From Candidatus Auribacterota bacterium (GTDB taxonomy: Bacteria; Auribacterota; Ancaeobacteria; Ancaeobacterales; Ancaeobacteraceae): a stretch of 46,247 nt of DNA. Position numbers and translations under genes: made by a program. The stretch spans positions 1 to 46,247 of the forward strand of contig JAKLEM010000013.1 of assembly GCA_022711655.1 (NCBI GenBank). Direction: 5' to 3'. This document shows, piece after piece, positions 1 to 9,800 of this stretch (position 1 is its first letter; every line of letters begins with the position of its first letter). The notes beneath the pieces were generated by a model. It was not told the DNA's origin, did not search any database, and saw only the letters and a program-made list of their open reading frames with translations.

Positions 1-2
1 GC

Positions 3-2906
3 AGCGGTATGCTGACGAGCACGGCGTCATACGATATGCAGTCGGGTCTGGTGGCCGCGAAGCTCGGCGGACAGGTCGGGCTGAACAAGACCGGCGCGGG
101 AACGGTGACGCTGTCCAATACGAACACCTATACGGGGGCGACGGCGGTGACCGGCGGCGTGCTTGCGGTAAATGGCAGTATCGGCAGTGTCGGGTCGTCC
201 TCAACGGCGGTGTCGACAACGGGCACTTTGAGCGGTTCCGGCACTGCGTATCGCGTATCGATCGATGACGGGGGTACGGTTTCGCCGGGCAATGGCGTCG
301 GCTCGCTGAGTATTTCAGATTGGTTGCAGTGGAACCCCGGCGGGCGCTATACGTGGCAGATGAACGACGCAAAGGGCACTGCGGGCGGTCCGTTGGGATG
401 GGATTATCTGAATATTACCGGAAGCCTTATTATCAACACGAATAGCGAGACCGACCCGTTTACGATCGATATCGACTCGTTTGCGGGATCAGTTCCGGGG
501 AAGGCGGCTAATTTCGACAAGACCAAGAACGATTCATGGACGATACTATCGGCTTCCGGAGGAATATCGGGGTTCGAGACGGCAAACGTTTCATTCGATT
601 CCGGCGGTTTCTACGGAGACGGCACCTTTTCTTTACTAAAGGAAGGGAGCGAACTCAAGCTGGCATACACAGCTGCACCGCCACCGCCGCCGACGGCATT
701 TAATGTTGTCCACGATTTTGCGGACGGTAGTAGCGATGGATCGTATCCTTACGGCAACGTAGGGATGACACTTTCATCAGACGGGACTGCGCTTTACGGG
801 ATGACGACGAAGGGCGGCGATGCGAATTCCGGTGTTGTGTTCAAAGTTGATCTGGCGAGCTCAGCCGTGACGCTTTTGCATGAGTTTGCGGGAGGTGTCA
901 ATGACGGAGCCCTCCCGGAGGGGAGCCTTGTTCTTTCTCACGATGGGAGCATGTTGTATGGAATGACGCCGGCGGGAGGCGATAATGACCAGGGAACTGT
1001 CTTCGAGATCAATGTCGCGTCCGGCGAATTGACAGTCATCCATGAGTTCGCTTCAGGTAAGCCAGAAGGAAGCCTGACGCTTTCTCCTGATGGGACAAAA
1101 CTTTACGGCATGACGGTCTTGGGCGGGTTCGCCAATCGCGGCACGATCTTTGAGCTTGACCTCTCTGATAATTCGGTGACGTCTCTCCACGAATGCCCTG
1201 GTGATCAAAGCGGTTATTACCCTCCTTTCTACCCATACGGAGGGCTCACTCTTTCGGAGGACGGCTCGATGCTGTATGGGATGACAAGATTGGGTCTCGA
1301 ATATTATGCGTTTGGTGATGGCTCAGTGTTTTCGATTAATCCGGCCAATGGGGCATTCACGGTGCTTCACGATTTTAATGGTGGCAGCGGCGACGGTGCC
1401 GGCCCTTATTCGGATCTAACGTTATCTCTGGACGGCAGTAAGTTGTATGGGATGACTTATTACGGCGGTGCCAGCGGAAAAGGAACGGTGTTTGAAATAG
1501 CTCCTGATGGTACTTTCAGGATGCTGCACGAATTCGTTGGCGGGACTGAAGATGGCGCATTCCCTTATGGAAGTCTTACTCTATCTGCAGATGGGACCAA
1601 AGTGTATGGATTGACAAGTCAAGGCGGTGACATGAATCGGGGCATTCTCTTTGAGATAAATCCTCTTGATACTTCATGGAGAGTCCTTCACGAATTTATA
1701 GGCGGTTATGGTGGTGATGAGAACGACGGGTCAAAACCGTATGGGACCCTTACGCTTTCAACTGACGGAAAAATGCTTTATGGAATAACAAGGGAAGGGG
1801 GGGAACTGAATCAAGGGACCATCTTCAGTTATTTGCTGGAGAATACGGTTCATCTCCTCGAGCGCCCTGTCGTAGCTGCTGCCGACCAGCAAGTAGGCGG
1901 GTTCGGCGGCGCCTTCATCGATGTCGAGGACAATAAGCTTAAATATGTCACCGATTTCGGCGATCCGGGATCCGCTGTTCCTATTGAGGATCAAGCCGGC
2001 GTCGCGTTCCATCCGGCGGTGTCCAACGGCGAGGTGCTCTACCGGAAGGCCGACGGCTACTATCTATGGACCAGCGGTGGTAGCAGCGTCAAGGTGTTTG
2101 ACGGCGCCATGCCGGCGTACGATGGCGGCTGTGCCATATACAACGGGACGATGGTGGTGGAGGGGGCGGCAGGGCTGTTCTACAAGAGGCCCGGCGATAT
2201 AACGTGGAACGATCTCGCCATCGGGTCGTCGTACCGTCACCCGTCGGTGGCCGGAGACAAGGTCGTGCTGGAGTATTACGGGGAGAACGGGACGAAGTCG
2301 TTGCTGAAGATGTTCAATCTCTCCACGGGGACGTGGGATAACTCGGATATCGGGTGGGCCGATATCGAGGTCGAGATCAACTTCGGCGACAACCTTGAGG
2401 GCGCCTGCCCGTGGCTGGCCTACGACGAAGCGGGCGGCTATTACGTCGCGTGGCAGGGGTGGAATGACACTAACGACGTATGGAATCTCTTCTATTGGTC
2501 GTCGGGCGATCCGGAGACGATCCTGAACCTGACGGAGCTGATCGGCACGGACGACGGCGCGGGCAAATACTACAGCGACATGTATCCGGTGCTGGATACG
2601 ACGGGGTCGCTGGTCGCGTTCCAGCGGCTGGACGACTGGGATATCTATGAGTACTCGTTGGATACGGGCATCTTGACGCCGGTCTCGACGGAGCTGGGCG
2701 ACGAAATGTACCCGACGATCAGCGGCGGCGGCCAGGTGGCGTGGGGGATATACGACCCGGCCACGGGGGCGTTCCAGGGAGTCGGCTTCGAGCAGGATGG
2801 CGGCGGGGAGGTTCCCGAGCCGTCGACGCTGCTGCTGCTCCTGCCGCTGATAGGGTTCGGCCTGAGGCGGATGAAAAACAAAGAACCAAAATACAAGGTG
2901 GCCTGA
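3..2906 (+). CDS. PEP-CTERM mosaic surface protein, 5' end outside window
   Basis: The reading frame is open to the left edge (codons from base 3), so the ATG at 9 is internal and the signal peptide is missing. In order the visible part holds: the end of an autotransporter-type beta-strand repeat run (motif GAGTVTLSNTNTYTGAT at about 90-150); a GRYTWQMND terminal module (about 340-660); a proline-rich linker (about 676-693); seven Gloeo/Verruco repeats of about 50 residues with the pattern LHEF..DG..LYGMT..GG...GT.F (about 700-1850); a TolB-like propeller module (1849-2800) shared with the next two genes; and a C-terminal VPEPSTLLLLLPL segment followed by basic residues. That tail is the PEP-CTERM signal, normally handled by an exosortase, so a surface or exported location is expected. 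No enzymatic motif is visible. The stop lies one base before the next start, so the two genes are almost certainly co-transcribed. Confidence 0.9.
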   Translation, partial: SGMLTSTASYDMQSGLVAAKLGGQVGLNKTGAGTVTLSNTNTYTGATAVTGGVLAVNGSIGSVGSSSTAVSTTGTLSGSGTAYRVSIDDGGTVSPGNGVGSLSISDWLQWNPGGRYTWQMNDAKGTAGGPLGWDYLNITGSLIINTNSETDPFTIDIDSFAGSVPGKAANFDKTKNDSWTILSASGGISGFETANVSFDSGGFYGDGTFSLLKEGSELKLAYTAAPPPPPTAFNVVHDFADGSSDGSYPYGNVGMTLSSDGTALYGMTTKGGDANSGVVFKVDLASSAVTLLHEFAGGVNDGALPEGSLVLSHDGSMLYGMTPAGGDNDQGTVFEINVASGELTVIHEFASGKPEGSLTLSPDGTKLYGMTVLGGFANRGTIFELDLSDNSVTSLHECPGDQSGYYPPFYPYGGLTLSEDGSMLYGMTRLGLEYYAFGDGSVFSINPANGAFTVLHDFNGGSGDGAGPYSDLTLSLDGSKLYGMTYYGGASGKGTVFEIAPDGTFRMLHEFVGGTEDGAFPYGSLTLSADGTKVYGLTSQGGDMNRGILFEINPLDTSWRVLHEFIGGYGGDENDGSKPYGTLTLSTDGKMLYGITREGGELNQGTIFSYLLENTVHLLERPVVAAADQQVGGFGGAFIDVEDNKLKYVTDFGDPGSAVPIEDQAGVAFHPAVSNGEVLYRKADGYYLWTSGGSSVKVFDGAMPAYDGGCAIYNGTMVVEGAAGLFYKRPGDITWNDLAIGSSYRHPSVAGDKVVLEYYGENGTKSLLKMFNLSTGTWDNSDIGWADIEVEINFGDNLEGACPWLAYDEAGGYYVAWQGWNDTNDVWNLFYWSSGDPETILNLTELIGTDDGAGKYYSDMYPVLDTTGSLVAFQRLDDWDIYEYSLDTGILTPVSTELGDEMYPTISGGGQVAWGIYDPATGAFQGVGFEQDGGGEVPEPSTLLLLLPLIGFGLRRMKNKEPKYKVA
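1849..2870 (+). repeat. Shared C-terminal propeller/PEP-CTERM module, copy 1
   Basis: This coding segment recurs at 5377-6410 and 14968-16020 in the two following genes. Long stretches, such as the one encoding HPSVAGDKVVLEYYG and the one encoding GGYYVAWQGWN, are the same or nearly the same at the DNA level. This points to recent duplication or gene conversion. Confidence 0.85.
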
Positions 2907-2907
2907 G

Positions 2908-5900
2908 ATGAAAGCATTAAGGATCTTATTTGCTGTGGGGATGGTGTTGTGTTGCAGGGTCGTGATCGTTCATGCCGTGGATAGGACATGGACGGGCGGC
3001 GGCGGGGGGCAATACGATTGGAGCAACGCCTCTAATTGGGACTCCGCTTTCAACGACGGAGACTCTCCGATATTCGCCGGTACGGCGCGCGATACGAACA
3101 ATAATTCCTACGGCACGGTCGGTCTCATACGTTTCGATAACGGAAATTTCAGGATCTCAGGCAACCCGCTTACGCTGACTAATGGGATCACGAACACGTC
3201 GGGCTGGAATATCATCGACCCGACCCTGACGGTGAATACGGTGCAGGTGTTCGATACGGGGCCGGTCGGGTCGAAACTGCAGTTAAACGGCGGCGTTACC
3301 GGTACGGGCGGTATCGTGAAGACAGGGGCCGGCGAGTTGACCCTTCTGGGATCGTTGAGCTACAGCGGCCCAACGAGCATTGCTGCGGGTACGATCAAGC
3401 CTTTTGCCAACGCCCTTTCGGCAAACAGCACAATGCAGATCGACCCAGCAGGTACCCTGTATCTCTCGACCGCCAATACGGTTGCCGGTCTGACCGGTAC
3501 GGGGAAGCTGGATTTCTATTTTGGTTCGCTGACCGTCGCAGGACAGTATGATTTCAGCGGTGCGATAACCGGTTATTTCGGTAAGTTGAGCATCGCTGAC
3601 GGCGCGATCAATGTACTGCCAACGTCTCCCTATCCGTGGGACCAGAACTATATCCCCGATTCGACCGACATCGATCTGGCGGGCCCGACGGCGCAGCTGA
3701 ATCTGAATAACCTTTCCGAGAGGATCGGGACGCTTTCTGGAAGCGGTACGGTTAATCTTGGGACAGGGACCCTGAAGATGGGAAGTAACAGCGGGAAGTC
3801 CACTACCTTCAGCGGGAATATCACCGGTACCGGTGATGTCATTAGCATGAGTGATCAAGTGACTTTTACCTCGCCGCTCGACTTCACGGGAAAATTCACT
3901 GTTGGGTCCGGGATGCTCTATTTTAATCCCGATTCCCTCGGACAGCATGATATTGCTTTCAGTAACGGATGGGCGCGGCTGACGAACGATACCGATTTTG
4001 TTTATACCGGTGAATTGTCCGGAAATACGTGGATGCAGAAATATGGGACGGGGAAATTGACGATCGATGCGCCGCAGGCGATCGGGTGGGGGTACATATT
4101 GTCATATGCCGGTGAGATTGCCCTAGGCGAGAACGGCGCCCTGACATCGGGAACGAACATCAGTTGTAATAATGGCAGCAGCTTCGATGCCGGCGGCAAA
4201 ACGATAGAGATCAACGGCCTCAGCGTGTATGGCGGCCGTGTGCACAACGGGGATATCACCGCCTCTGAGTACTCTATCGGCGATGCGACCGTTGATGTGC
4301 CGCTGCACGGGGCGGGGGCTTATCTGTATGCGGATTCCGGCACGAGCCTCCTGAACAGGGCTAATGACTACGACGGCGGGACCTATATTATGTACTACGA
4401 AGGCGGTGAAGGCACCGGCTCGACGCTCGTCTGCGGCGTGCCGGGCGCGCTGCCGGCCGGCGGGTATCTCGAGATCGGCGGCGCCGGTACGCTGGATATC
4501 GGCAGCACCGATCAGAGCGTCGGGAACGTGTACACCTGGAGCGACGAATGGACGCCGGGCGCTTTCTGTATCGTCGGCGCCGGGACGCTCACCGGGACTC
4601 AATTCGACCTGACCGAAGGCATCGTCACGGCGAGCCTTGCGGGCGAAGACGCGCCGCTCAATAAAACCGGCGCGGGATGGCTGACGCTTTCCGGAACGAA
4701 CACCTATGGTGGGGCGACGACGGTCAGCGGAGGGAAGCTGACCATCGGTGCCGGCGGAAGTATTGCGAGCGACGCCACGGTTACCGCGGGAACCCTTGAA
4801 GTGCTGGGCAGCGCATCGAATGTTACGGTCGACGGGACGAGCGGAGAAGACGCCGCCCTCGTAGGTACGGGGAACGTGGGGGATGTGAGCTTAGTCGGTT
4901 CCGGGGCGCAGGTGAGCCCGGGGATGCAGGACGACGGGCTTGGTACCCCCGGGTTCGGGAACGTTATCGGACAATTGGACATAGACGGGTCGCTGGTCTG
5001 GGGCAGTGGGGCTCATTACAAATGGCACATAAACGACGCGGCCGGTTCGCAGGGGACAAAACCGGGATATGATTTCCTGAACATTGCGGGGTCTTTGACG
5101 TTTGGCTCTTTTGCGGGCGATCTCTATCTTGACCCGATAACCTACGACGGCGATCAGGCGGGTTTCATGGCGAACTTCCTGGGTTCGCAAAGGTATGATT
5201 GGATCGTACTGCACGCAAGCGGAGGGATAGCGGATTATGCCGACGGGGTCATACAGATCTCGGGGAAGATCCCGCAGGTAGATGAGGGGGGCGGCACGTT
5301 ATCGTTGTCGAGCGACGGATACAATCTCACGTTGACCTATCTTCCTGCCGGCGGCGGCGTTTTTGCCGGCCCGCATATCGTCGAGCGTCCGGTAATAATG
5401 GCCGCCGACCAGCAGGGCGCGGGCGGTGCCTTCATCGATCTCGACGGCAAGTTGAAACACGCCGTCGATTTCGGCGATCCGTCATCCGCTGTCGTGATTT
5501 CCGAGGACCTTGGCTGCGCTCATCCGGCGGTTTCGGGAGGACGGGTTGTTTATCGCGGCGCTGACAATATGTATCATATGTGGGATGAGGTTGCGGGCGA
5601 TTCCATCATAACCGAGGTCATGCCGCCGGCCGATTATGCAGGCGGTATCTCGATCTGGCGGGACCCGTCGGTCGACATGAGTAAGATCGTAATGGAAGGC
5701 AACGATGGCATCTATGCGTTTGTAAGCGGCCAGGGTTTTAATAGGATAGCTGATGGCAATCAATACCGCCACCCGTCGGTGGCCGGAGACAAGGTCGTGC
5801 TGGAGTATTACGGGGACAACGGGACGAAGTCGCTGCTTAAGATGTTCAATCTCGCGACAGGCGATTGGGATCACTCGGATATCGGGTGGGCCGATATCGA

Positions 5901-6429
5901 GGTCGAGATCAACTACGGCGACAACCTCGAGGGCGCCTGCCCGTGGCTGGCCTACGACGGCGCGGGCGGCTATTACGTCGCGTGGCAGGGGTGGAATGAC
6001 ACAAACGACGTATGGAACCTCTTCTATTGGTCGTCGGCCGAACCGGAGACGATCCTGAACCTGACTGAGCTGATCGGTGCGGACGACGGCGCCGGGAAAT
6101 ACTACAGCGACATGTATCCGGTGCTGGATACGACGGGATCCTTAGTCGCGTTCCAGCGGTTGGACGACTGGGACATTTATGAGTACTCGTTGGATACGGG
6201 CATCTTGACGCCGGTCTCGGCGACCTCTGGCGTCGACGAAATGTATCCGACGATCGGCGGCGGCGGCCAGGTGGCGTGGGGCAATTACGACCCGTCCTCG
6301 GGAGCGTTCCAGGGAATGGGCTTCGAACAGGACGGCGGCGGGGAGGTTCCCGAGCCGTCGACGCTGCTGCTGCTCCTGCCGCTGATCGGGTTCGGCCTGA
6401 GGCGGAAACTCCGCACCGCGAAGAAATAA
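2908..6429 (+). CDS. PEP-CTERM protein with autotransporter-type repeats
   Basis: This 1,173-residue exported protein has a signal peptide (MKALRILFAVGMVLCC, cleavage probably near VHA) and then a WTGGGGGQYDWSNASNWD motif that commonly opens such beta-helical proteins. Beta-strand repeats follow (for example near residues 135-165 and 575-615), then a GAHYKWHIND terminal module (about 697-820). The propeller-like module shared with its neighbours starts near residue 823, and a VPEPSTLLLLLPL tail with Arg/Lys residues ends the protein. Despite the autotransporter-type repeats there is no outer-membrane beta-barrel; the PEP-CTERM tail stands in its place, so exosortase-dependent sorting is the likely route. 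The ATG at 2908 is preceded by AAGGTGG and sits one base after the upstream stop. Its role is unknown; adhesion or cell-envelope structure is a guess from architecture. Confidence 0.9.
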   Translation: MKALRILFAVGMVLCCRVVIVHAVDRTWTGGGGGQYDWSNASNWDSAFNDGDSPIFAGTARDTNNNSYGTVGLIRFDNGNFRISGNPLTLTNGITNTSGWNIIDPTLTVNTVQVFDTGPVGSKLQLNGGVTGTGGIVKTGAGELTLLGSLSYSGPTSIAAGTIKPFANALSANSTMQIDPAGTLYLSTANTVAGLTGTGKLDFYFGSLTVAGQYDFSGAITGYFGKLSIADGAINVLPTSPYPWDQNYIPDSTDIDLAGPTAQLNLNNLSERIGTLSGSGTVNLGTGTLKMGSNSGKSTTFSGNITGTGDVISMSDQVTFTSPLDFTGKFTVGSGMLYFNPDSLGQHDIAFSNGWARLTNDTDFVYTGELSGNTWMQKYGTGKLTIDAPQAIGWGYILSYAGEIALGENGALTSGTNISCNNGSSFDAGGKTIEINGLSVYGGRVHNGDITASEYSIGDATVDVPLHGAGAYLYADSGTSLLNRANDYDGGTYIMYYEGGEGTGSTLVCGVPGALPAGGYLEIGGAGTLDIGSTDQSVGNVYTWSDEWTPGAFCIVGAGTLTGTQFDLTEGIVTASLAGEDAPLNKTGAGWLTLSGTNTYGGATTVSGGKLTIGAGGSIASDATVTAGTLEVLGSASNVTVDGTSGEDAALVGTGNVGDVSLVGSGAQVSPGMQDDGLGTPGFGNVIGQLDIDGSLVWGSGAHYKWHINDAAGSQGTKPGYDFLNIAGSLTFGSFAGDLYLDPITYDGDQAGFMANFLGSQRYDWIVLHASGGIADYADGVIQISGKIPQVDEGGGTLSLSSDGYNLTLTYLPAGGGVFAGPHIVERPVIMAADQQGAGGAFIDLDGKLKHAVDFGDPSSAVVISEDLGCAHPAVSGGRVVYRGADNMYHMWDEVAGDSIITEVMPPADYAGGISIWRDPSVDMSKIVMEGNDGIYAFVSGQGFNRIADGNQYRHPSVAGDKVVLEYYGDNGTKSLLKMFNLATGDWDHSDIGWADIEVEINYGDNLEGACPWLAYDGAGGYYVAWQGWNDTNDVWNLFYWSSAEPETILNLTELIGADDGAGKYYSDMYPVLDTTGSLVAFQRLDDWDIYEYSLDTGILTPVSATSGVDEMYPTIGGGGQVAWGNYDPSSGAFQGMGFEQDGGGEVPEPSTLLLLLPLIGFGLRRKLRTAKK
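5377..6410 (+). repeat. Shared C-terminal propeller/PEP-CTERM module, copy 2
   Basis: Second copy of the module also found at 1849-2870 and 14968-16020. Its first third has diverged from the other two (IMAADQQGAGG and a different middle strand). From about 5766 on, the DNA is almost the same as in the other copies, so the similarity is concentrated toward the 3' end. Confidence 0.85.
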
Positions 6430-6461
6430 GGTGCGTTCGGAAGGAAAACGGAAGGAAAAGC

Positions 6462-6491
6462 TTGACAAAACTCAATGGTAAGATATATAAT
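6462..6491 (+). promoter_or_regulatory. Sigma70-type promoter upstream of the riboswitch
   Basis: TTGACA at 6462-6467 and TATAAT at 6486-6491 are separated by 18 bases, both consensus hexamers. Transcription would begin near 6498, giving a leader of about 300-350 bases that contains the aptamer and terminator. Confidence 0.85.
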
Positions 6492-6567
6492 AAACTTGTA
6501 AGTTGAAAGAAAGATTGTGTTGTTAGGCGTTAAATGGAAAACAGGAGGAGTGAAGAAGAATTGAGTT

Positions 6568-6706
6568 AAGGGCAAACCATCTGAAAGGATGGGACGTAAA
6601 GCTAGAGGGCCTTCGCCCGTACAGCGTATAGCGTGCTGAGTACAGCGTATAAACCGCAGTACGAGGGACGCAGAACGCAGTACGAGGATGGCAGCCAGTT
6701 GCCGTG
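6568..6706 (+). promoter_or_regulatory. Cyclic di-GMP-I (GEMM-I) riboswitch aptamer
   Basis: The conserved GEMM-I core is present. GGGCAAACC (6570-6578) leads into a P1b stem CCATCT/GGATGG capped by a GAAA tetraloop (6583-6586), followed by GGGACGTAAAGC (6591-6602). The second hairpin GGCAGCCAGTTGCC (6690-6703) ends the aptamer. The base before GGCAAACC is G, as in c-di-GMP-type members; cGAMP-selective variants carry A there. Two oddities are visible. A heptad-periodic insert of about 65 bases (6619-6683) lies in the variable region, and the last hairpin is one base shorter than the usual GGUAGC..GGUUACC form. The element lies between a consensus promoter and an intrinsic terminator ahead of the giant PEP-CTERM gene, so ligand-controlled transcription of that gene is inferred. 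Confidence 0.9.
6619..6683 (+). repeat. Heptad-periodic hairpin insert (family B, copy 1)
   Basis: Five left heptads (GTACAGC, GTATAGC, GTGCTGA, GTACAGC, GTATAAA; 6619-6653) and four right heptads (GCAGTAC, GAGGGAC, GCAGAAC, GCAGTAC; 6656-6683) can pair as an imperfect hairpin. The insert sits in the peripheral loop of the GEMM-I aptamer. A related element lies at 27971-28057. Confidence 0.7.
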
Positions 6707-6737
6707 AGCGCACCACGTAGATGTGCGCGGTGTTGAG

Positions 6738-6773
6738 ACCCCGGCCATCCTTTCGATGATCGGGGTTTTTTAT
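6738..6773 (+). terminator. Riboswitch-controlled intrinsic terminator
   Basis: CCCCG (6739-6743) pairs with CGGGG (6761-6765), an inner ATC/GAT pairing extends the stem, and a run of six T (6766-6771) follows. The 5' side contains CCATCCTTTC (6745-6754), the exact complement of GAAAGGATGG in the aptamer stem (6583-6592). Aptamer and terminator can therefore compete with an alternative pairing. A short GCGCAC/GTGCGC hairpin (6708-6728) separates them. Confidence 0.85.
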
Positions 6774-6850
6774 TTGCGGCGAAAGGATAGGCTATGAAGA
6801 CAAAAACCGGAATGCAAAACGAATTCACTTCAATGAAGCGGGAGGTTGGT

Positions 6851-9800
6851 ATGAAAAGACTGATAGTTATTGCGGCATCGATGGTGCTTTCAATTGCTTC
6901 CGGTCTTGTCTGGGCGGACGATTTAAATGAGCTACAAACCCTGCCGGCCTATGGCGGGAACATCACCACTGACGGTACTGCGTTGTATGGTACATATCAT
7001 GGCGGCGTGTACAGGGTTGATATGAACGGGGGTAACTACCAAACTTTGTATACTTTTGTTGGCACATATGGCCCTTCCATTGTTCCTGGGCAAGGTGTGG
7101 CGTTGCGAGATGGTGTGCTATATGGCTTCACCTATTTTGGCGACAACAGTTACGACGGTATCATCTACAAAGTAGGCACTGATGGCTCTAATCCGACGGT
7201 AATCGCGAATTTTTCACAAGCATCAGGAAGGGAAGCTTGGGCAACACCGACTATATCGAATGATGGCACCAAGTTGTATGGAACGACCGGAGCGGGGGGG
7301 TATGGCCTCGGGTACGGCACCGTGTTCAGGATCGGAACGTCGGGCGGCTATCAGAATTTGTATGAGTTCAGAGACAATAGTGATTCGGGGAAATTTCCCA
7401 GCAGTACCCTGTTGCTTTCCCCGGATGGTAATACGCTCTATGGGACCACGTACGCAGGCGGCTGGCCAAACAGTGCAGGGACCGTTTTCAAGATATCAAC
7501 AGCAGGCGGTGCGCCGACATATTTGCACACATTTATGCCATTCATGGGAGATAGTACGGATGGAGTATCGCCTACTGGATCACTTGCGTTCACAGCGACT
7601 GGTAATGAAATGTACGGCACAACGGACGATGGCGGTTTGTATGGCAAGGGGACCATTTATAAGATCGGCACGAATGGCAGCGGTTATCAGAAGATCTATG
7701 ATTTCAAGGGGACTGCGCAGGACGGCGAAATGAGCTTCGTTGATAATACTCTGACACTGGCCCAAGACGGAAAGTCTTTTTATGGCGCAAGCAGTGCCGG
7801 CATTTTTGAGATCGGACTGCAAGGGGGGCTGCAATTGTTGAGAACCGGGTATTGCCCGCCTAAACTGTTGAACCAGAATGGAGTGCTCTACGGTGTTTCC
7901 GATAACAAGCTTTTCAGTTTTCTACCCTATCACGTATGGGATGCGGGTGCTGGGACGGCAAATTGGAGCGACGCAACTAACTGGGCCACCGACACCGGCC
8001 TGGAAACGGGAAGCAATGTCTGTTTTGACGGAAACCCGGCAATAAAGACAGTCAATAACGATTTAACGGATGCTCAGTTGGGAGGGATCACCTTTAAAAC
8101 GGGGGGGATTACTATCACCGGAAACGGGATAACGTTGTCAGAAGGCATATATGACAGGAGTACGTCGGTAAACTTCTTCCGTGTGCCGATAACCCTTGCG
8201 GCCGATCAGACGATCTACGGCGGCGCCGGCAGCGGTATGAGGTTGAGCCTTGATTCTTCGATCAATTTGGGGGACCACACCCTCACGATAGATTCCAATA
8301 CAAGCGGCACCATGGAAGTTTCCAATATTTCCGGTACGGGCGGCGTTATCAAGGAAGGCAGCGGATCGTGCTATCTGTCATATGATAATACCTATTCGGG
8401 CCCCACGATCATTAATGCGGGCACCCTTAAATCGGGCAGATTTGGCGCTACTGCCGGATTTTCGGACAACAGCCCAATTACGATCAATGGCGGCGGTACG
8501 CTCTGGTTTGACGTTTCGGACCATGTTTACTCGGTTGCCGGAAACGGCAAAATCGCCCTCACAAATTACGGGGCTATTGCGGTTGATGCACCGAGCATGT
8601 TTTCGGGGAGCATCGAGTTGTCGGGCTATGGTGTTGGCTACTTTGCGAACAATGCCCCGTTTACGACCGGAGCGGCTAACATGTTTAAGACAGGAGTGCA
8701 GCTGTTTCTTAACAGCGACCTCATACTCAATGATAATGACCAAACATTACAGAGTGTTCAAGGGAGCGGAAACATTCATCTTGGCAGCGCGGACTTAATT
8801 ATTAACGGCGGCGCGCTTAGCGGCTCGATCGACGGAACGGGGCATGTTACGTACCAATATACGACGGCATTGAGCGGCGAGAATACGTATACGGGGGGCA
8901 CGACGCTGAACGGCGACCTTTCCGTCTCGCATGACAATGCGATCCCCGCCGCCGGCGGCCTGATCGTGGCCGGCGGGGCGTTGCACGTTGCCGACGGCGT
9001 GAACGCGACGGTCGGAGGCCTGGTGCTGGAAAGCGGCCTCCTGGAAACTCCCTACGGGGGGACGCAGACCGGAAAGATCACGGCGGCATCATACGACCTG
9101 CAAAGCGGTGCGGTGAACATCGAACTGGCGGGCGACACTTCGCTCGATAAGACCACCGGGGGGGCCGTCACGCTGTACAAGGCCAATTCGTACACCGGCG
9201 CGACGAATGTGCAGGAAGGCACGCTGATCGTGACCGAGAAGAGCCTGGCGCAGCGCGACGTCGCGAACGACGGCCTCTTGAGCATCCAGTGCGATACCCC
9301 GGACAATTATGTGTACGGCGGCAACATCGGCGGGGCGGGATCGCTGGAGGTGAACAACTATCAAACCGGCGGCTACTACGCCATGACGCTGGCCGGCACA
9401 AATACGTACGGCGGTTCGACGTTCATCGACGGCGCGGGTGTCACGCTCGGTTCGGCGGCCGCGCTGCCGTCGGGCGGTGCCGTGACGGTCGTGAACGGGG
9501 GCAGGCTGAACGTCAACGGAAATGCGGCGTCGGTCGATTCTCTCACGCTCAGCGGCTGGAGCGCCGTCGAGGGCGGCGAGATCACGGCGTCTTCGCAGTT
9601 CAATCTCAATAGCGGCCTGGTCTACGCGCAGCTGAAAGGCGACACAGCTCCCGCCTATATAACCGGAGAGGTGCAGCTCTTAAGCGCCAATACCTACGGC
9701 GGTGGAACCTACATTGAACAGGGCGCTAATGTTTACTGCTATGCGGCAAATGCGCTTCCCGAAGGCAAAGATGTAAGCGTTAACGGCGGTCTCCTGTACG

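Noticed and set aside
6794-6850. Using ATG 6794 as the start of the giant gene
   Set aside because: It has a fair ribosome site but adds a 19-residue polar stretch before the signal peptide; ATG 6851 has an equally strong site and a normal signal peptide. Kept as an alternative, not excluded.
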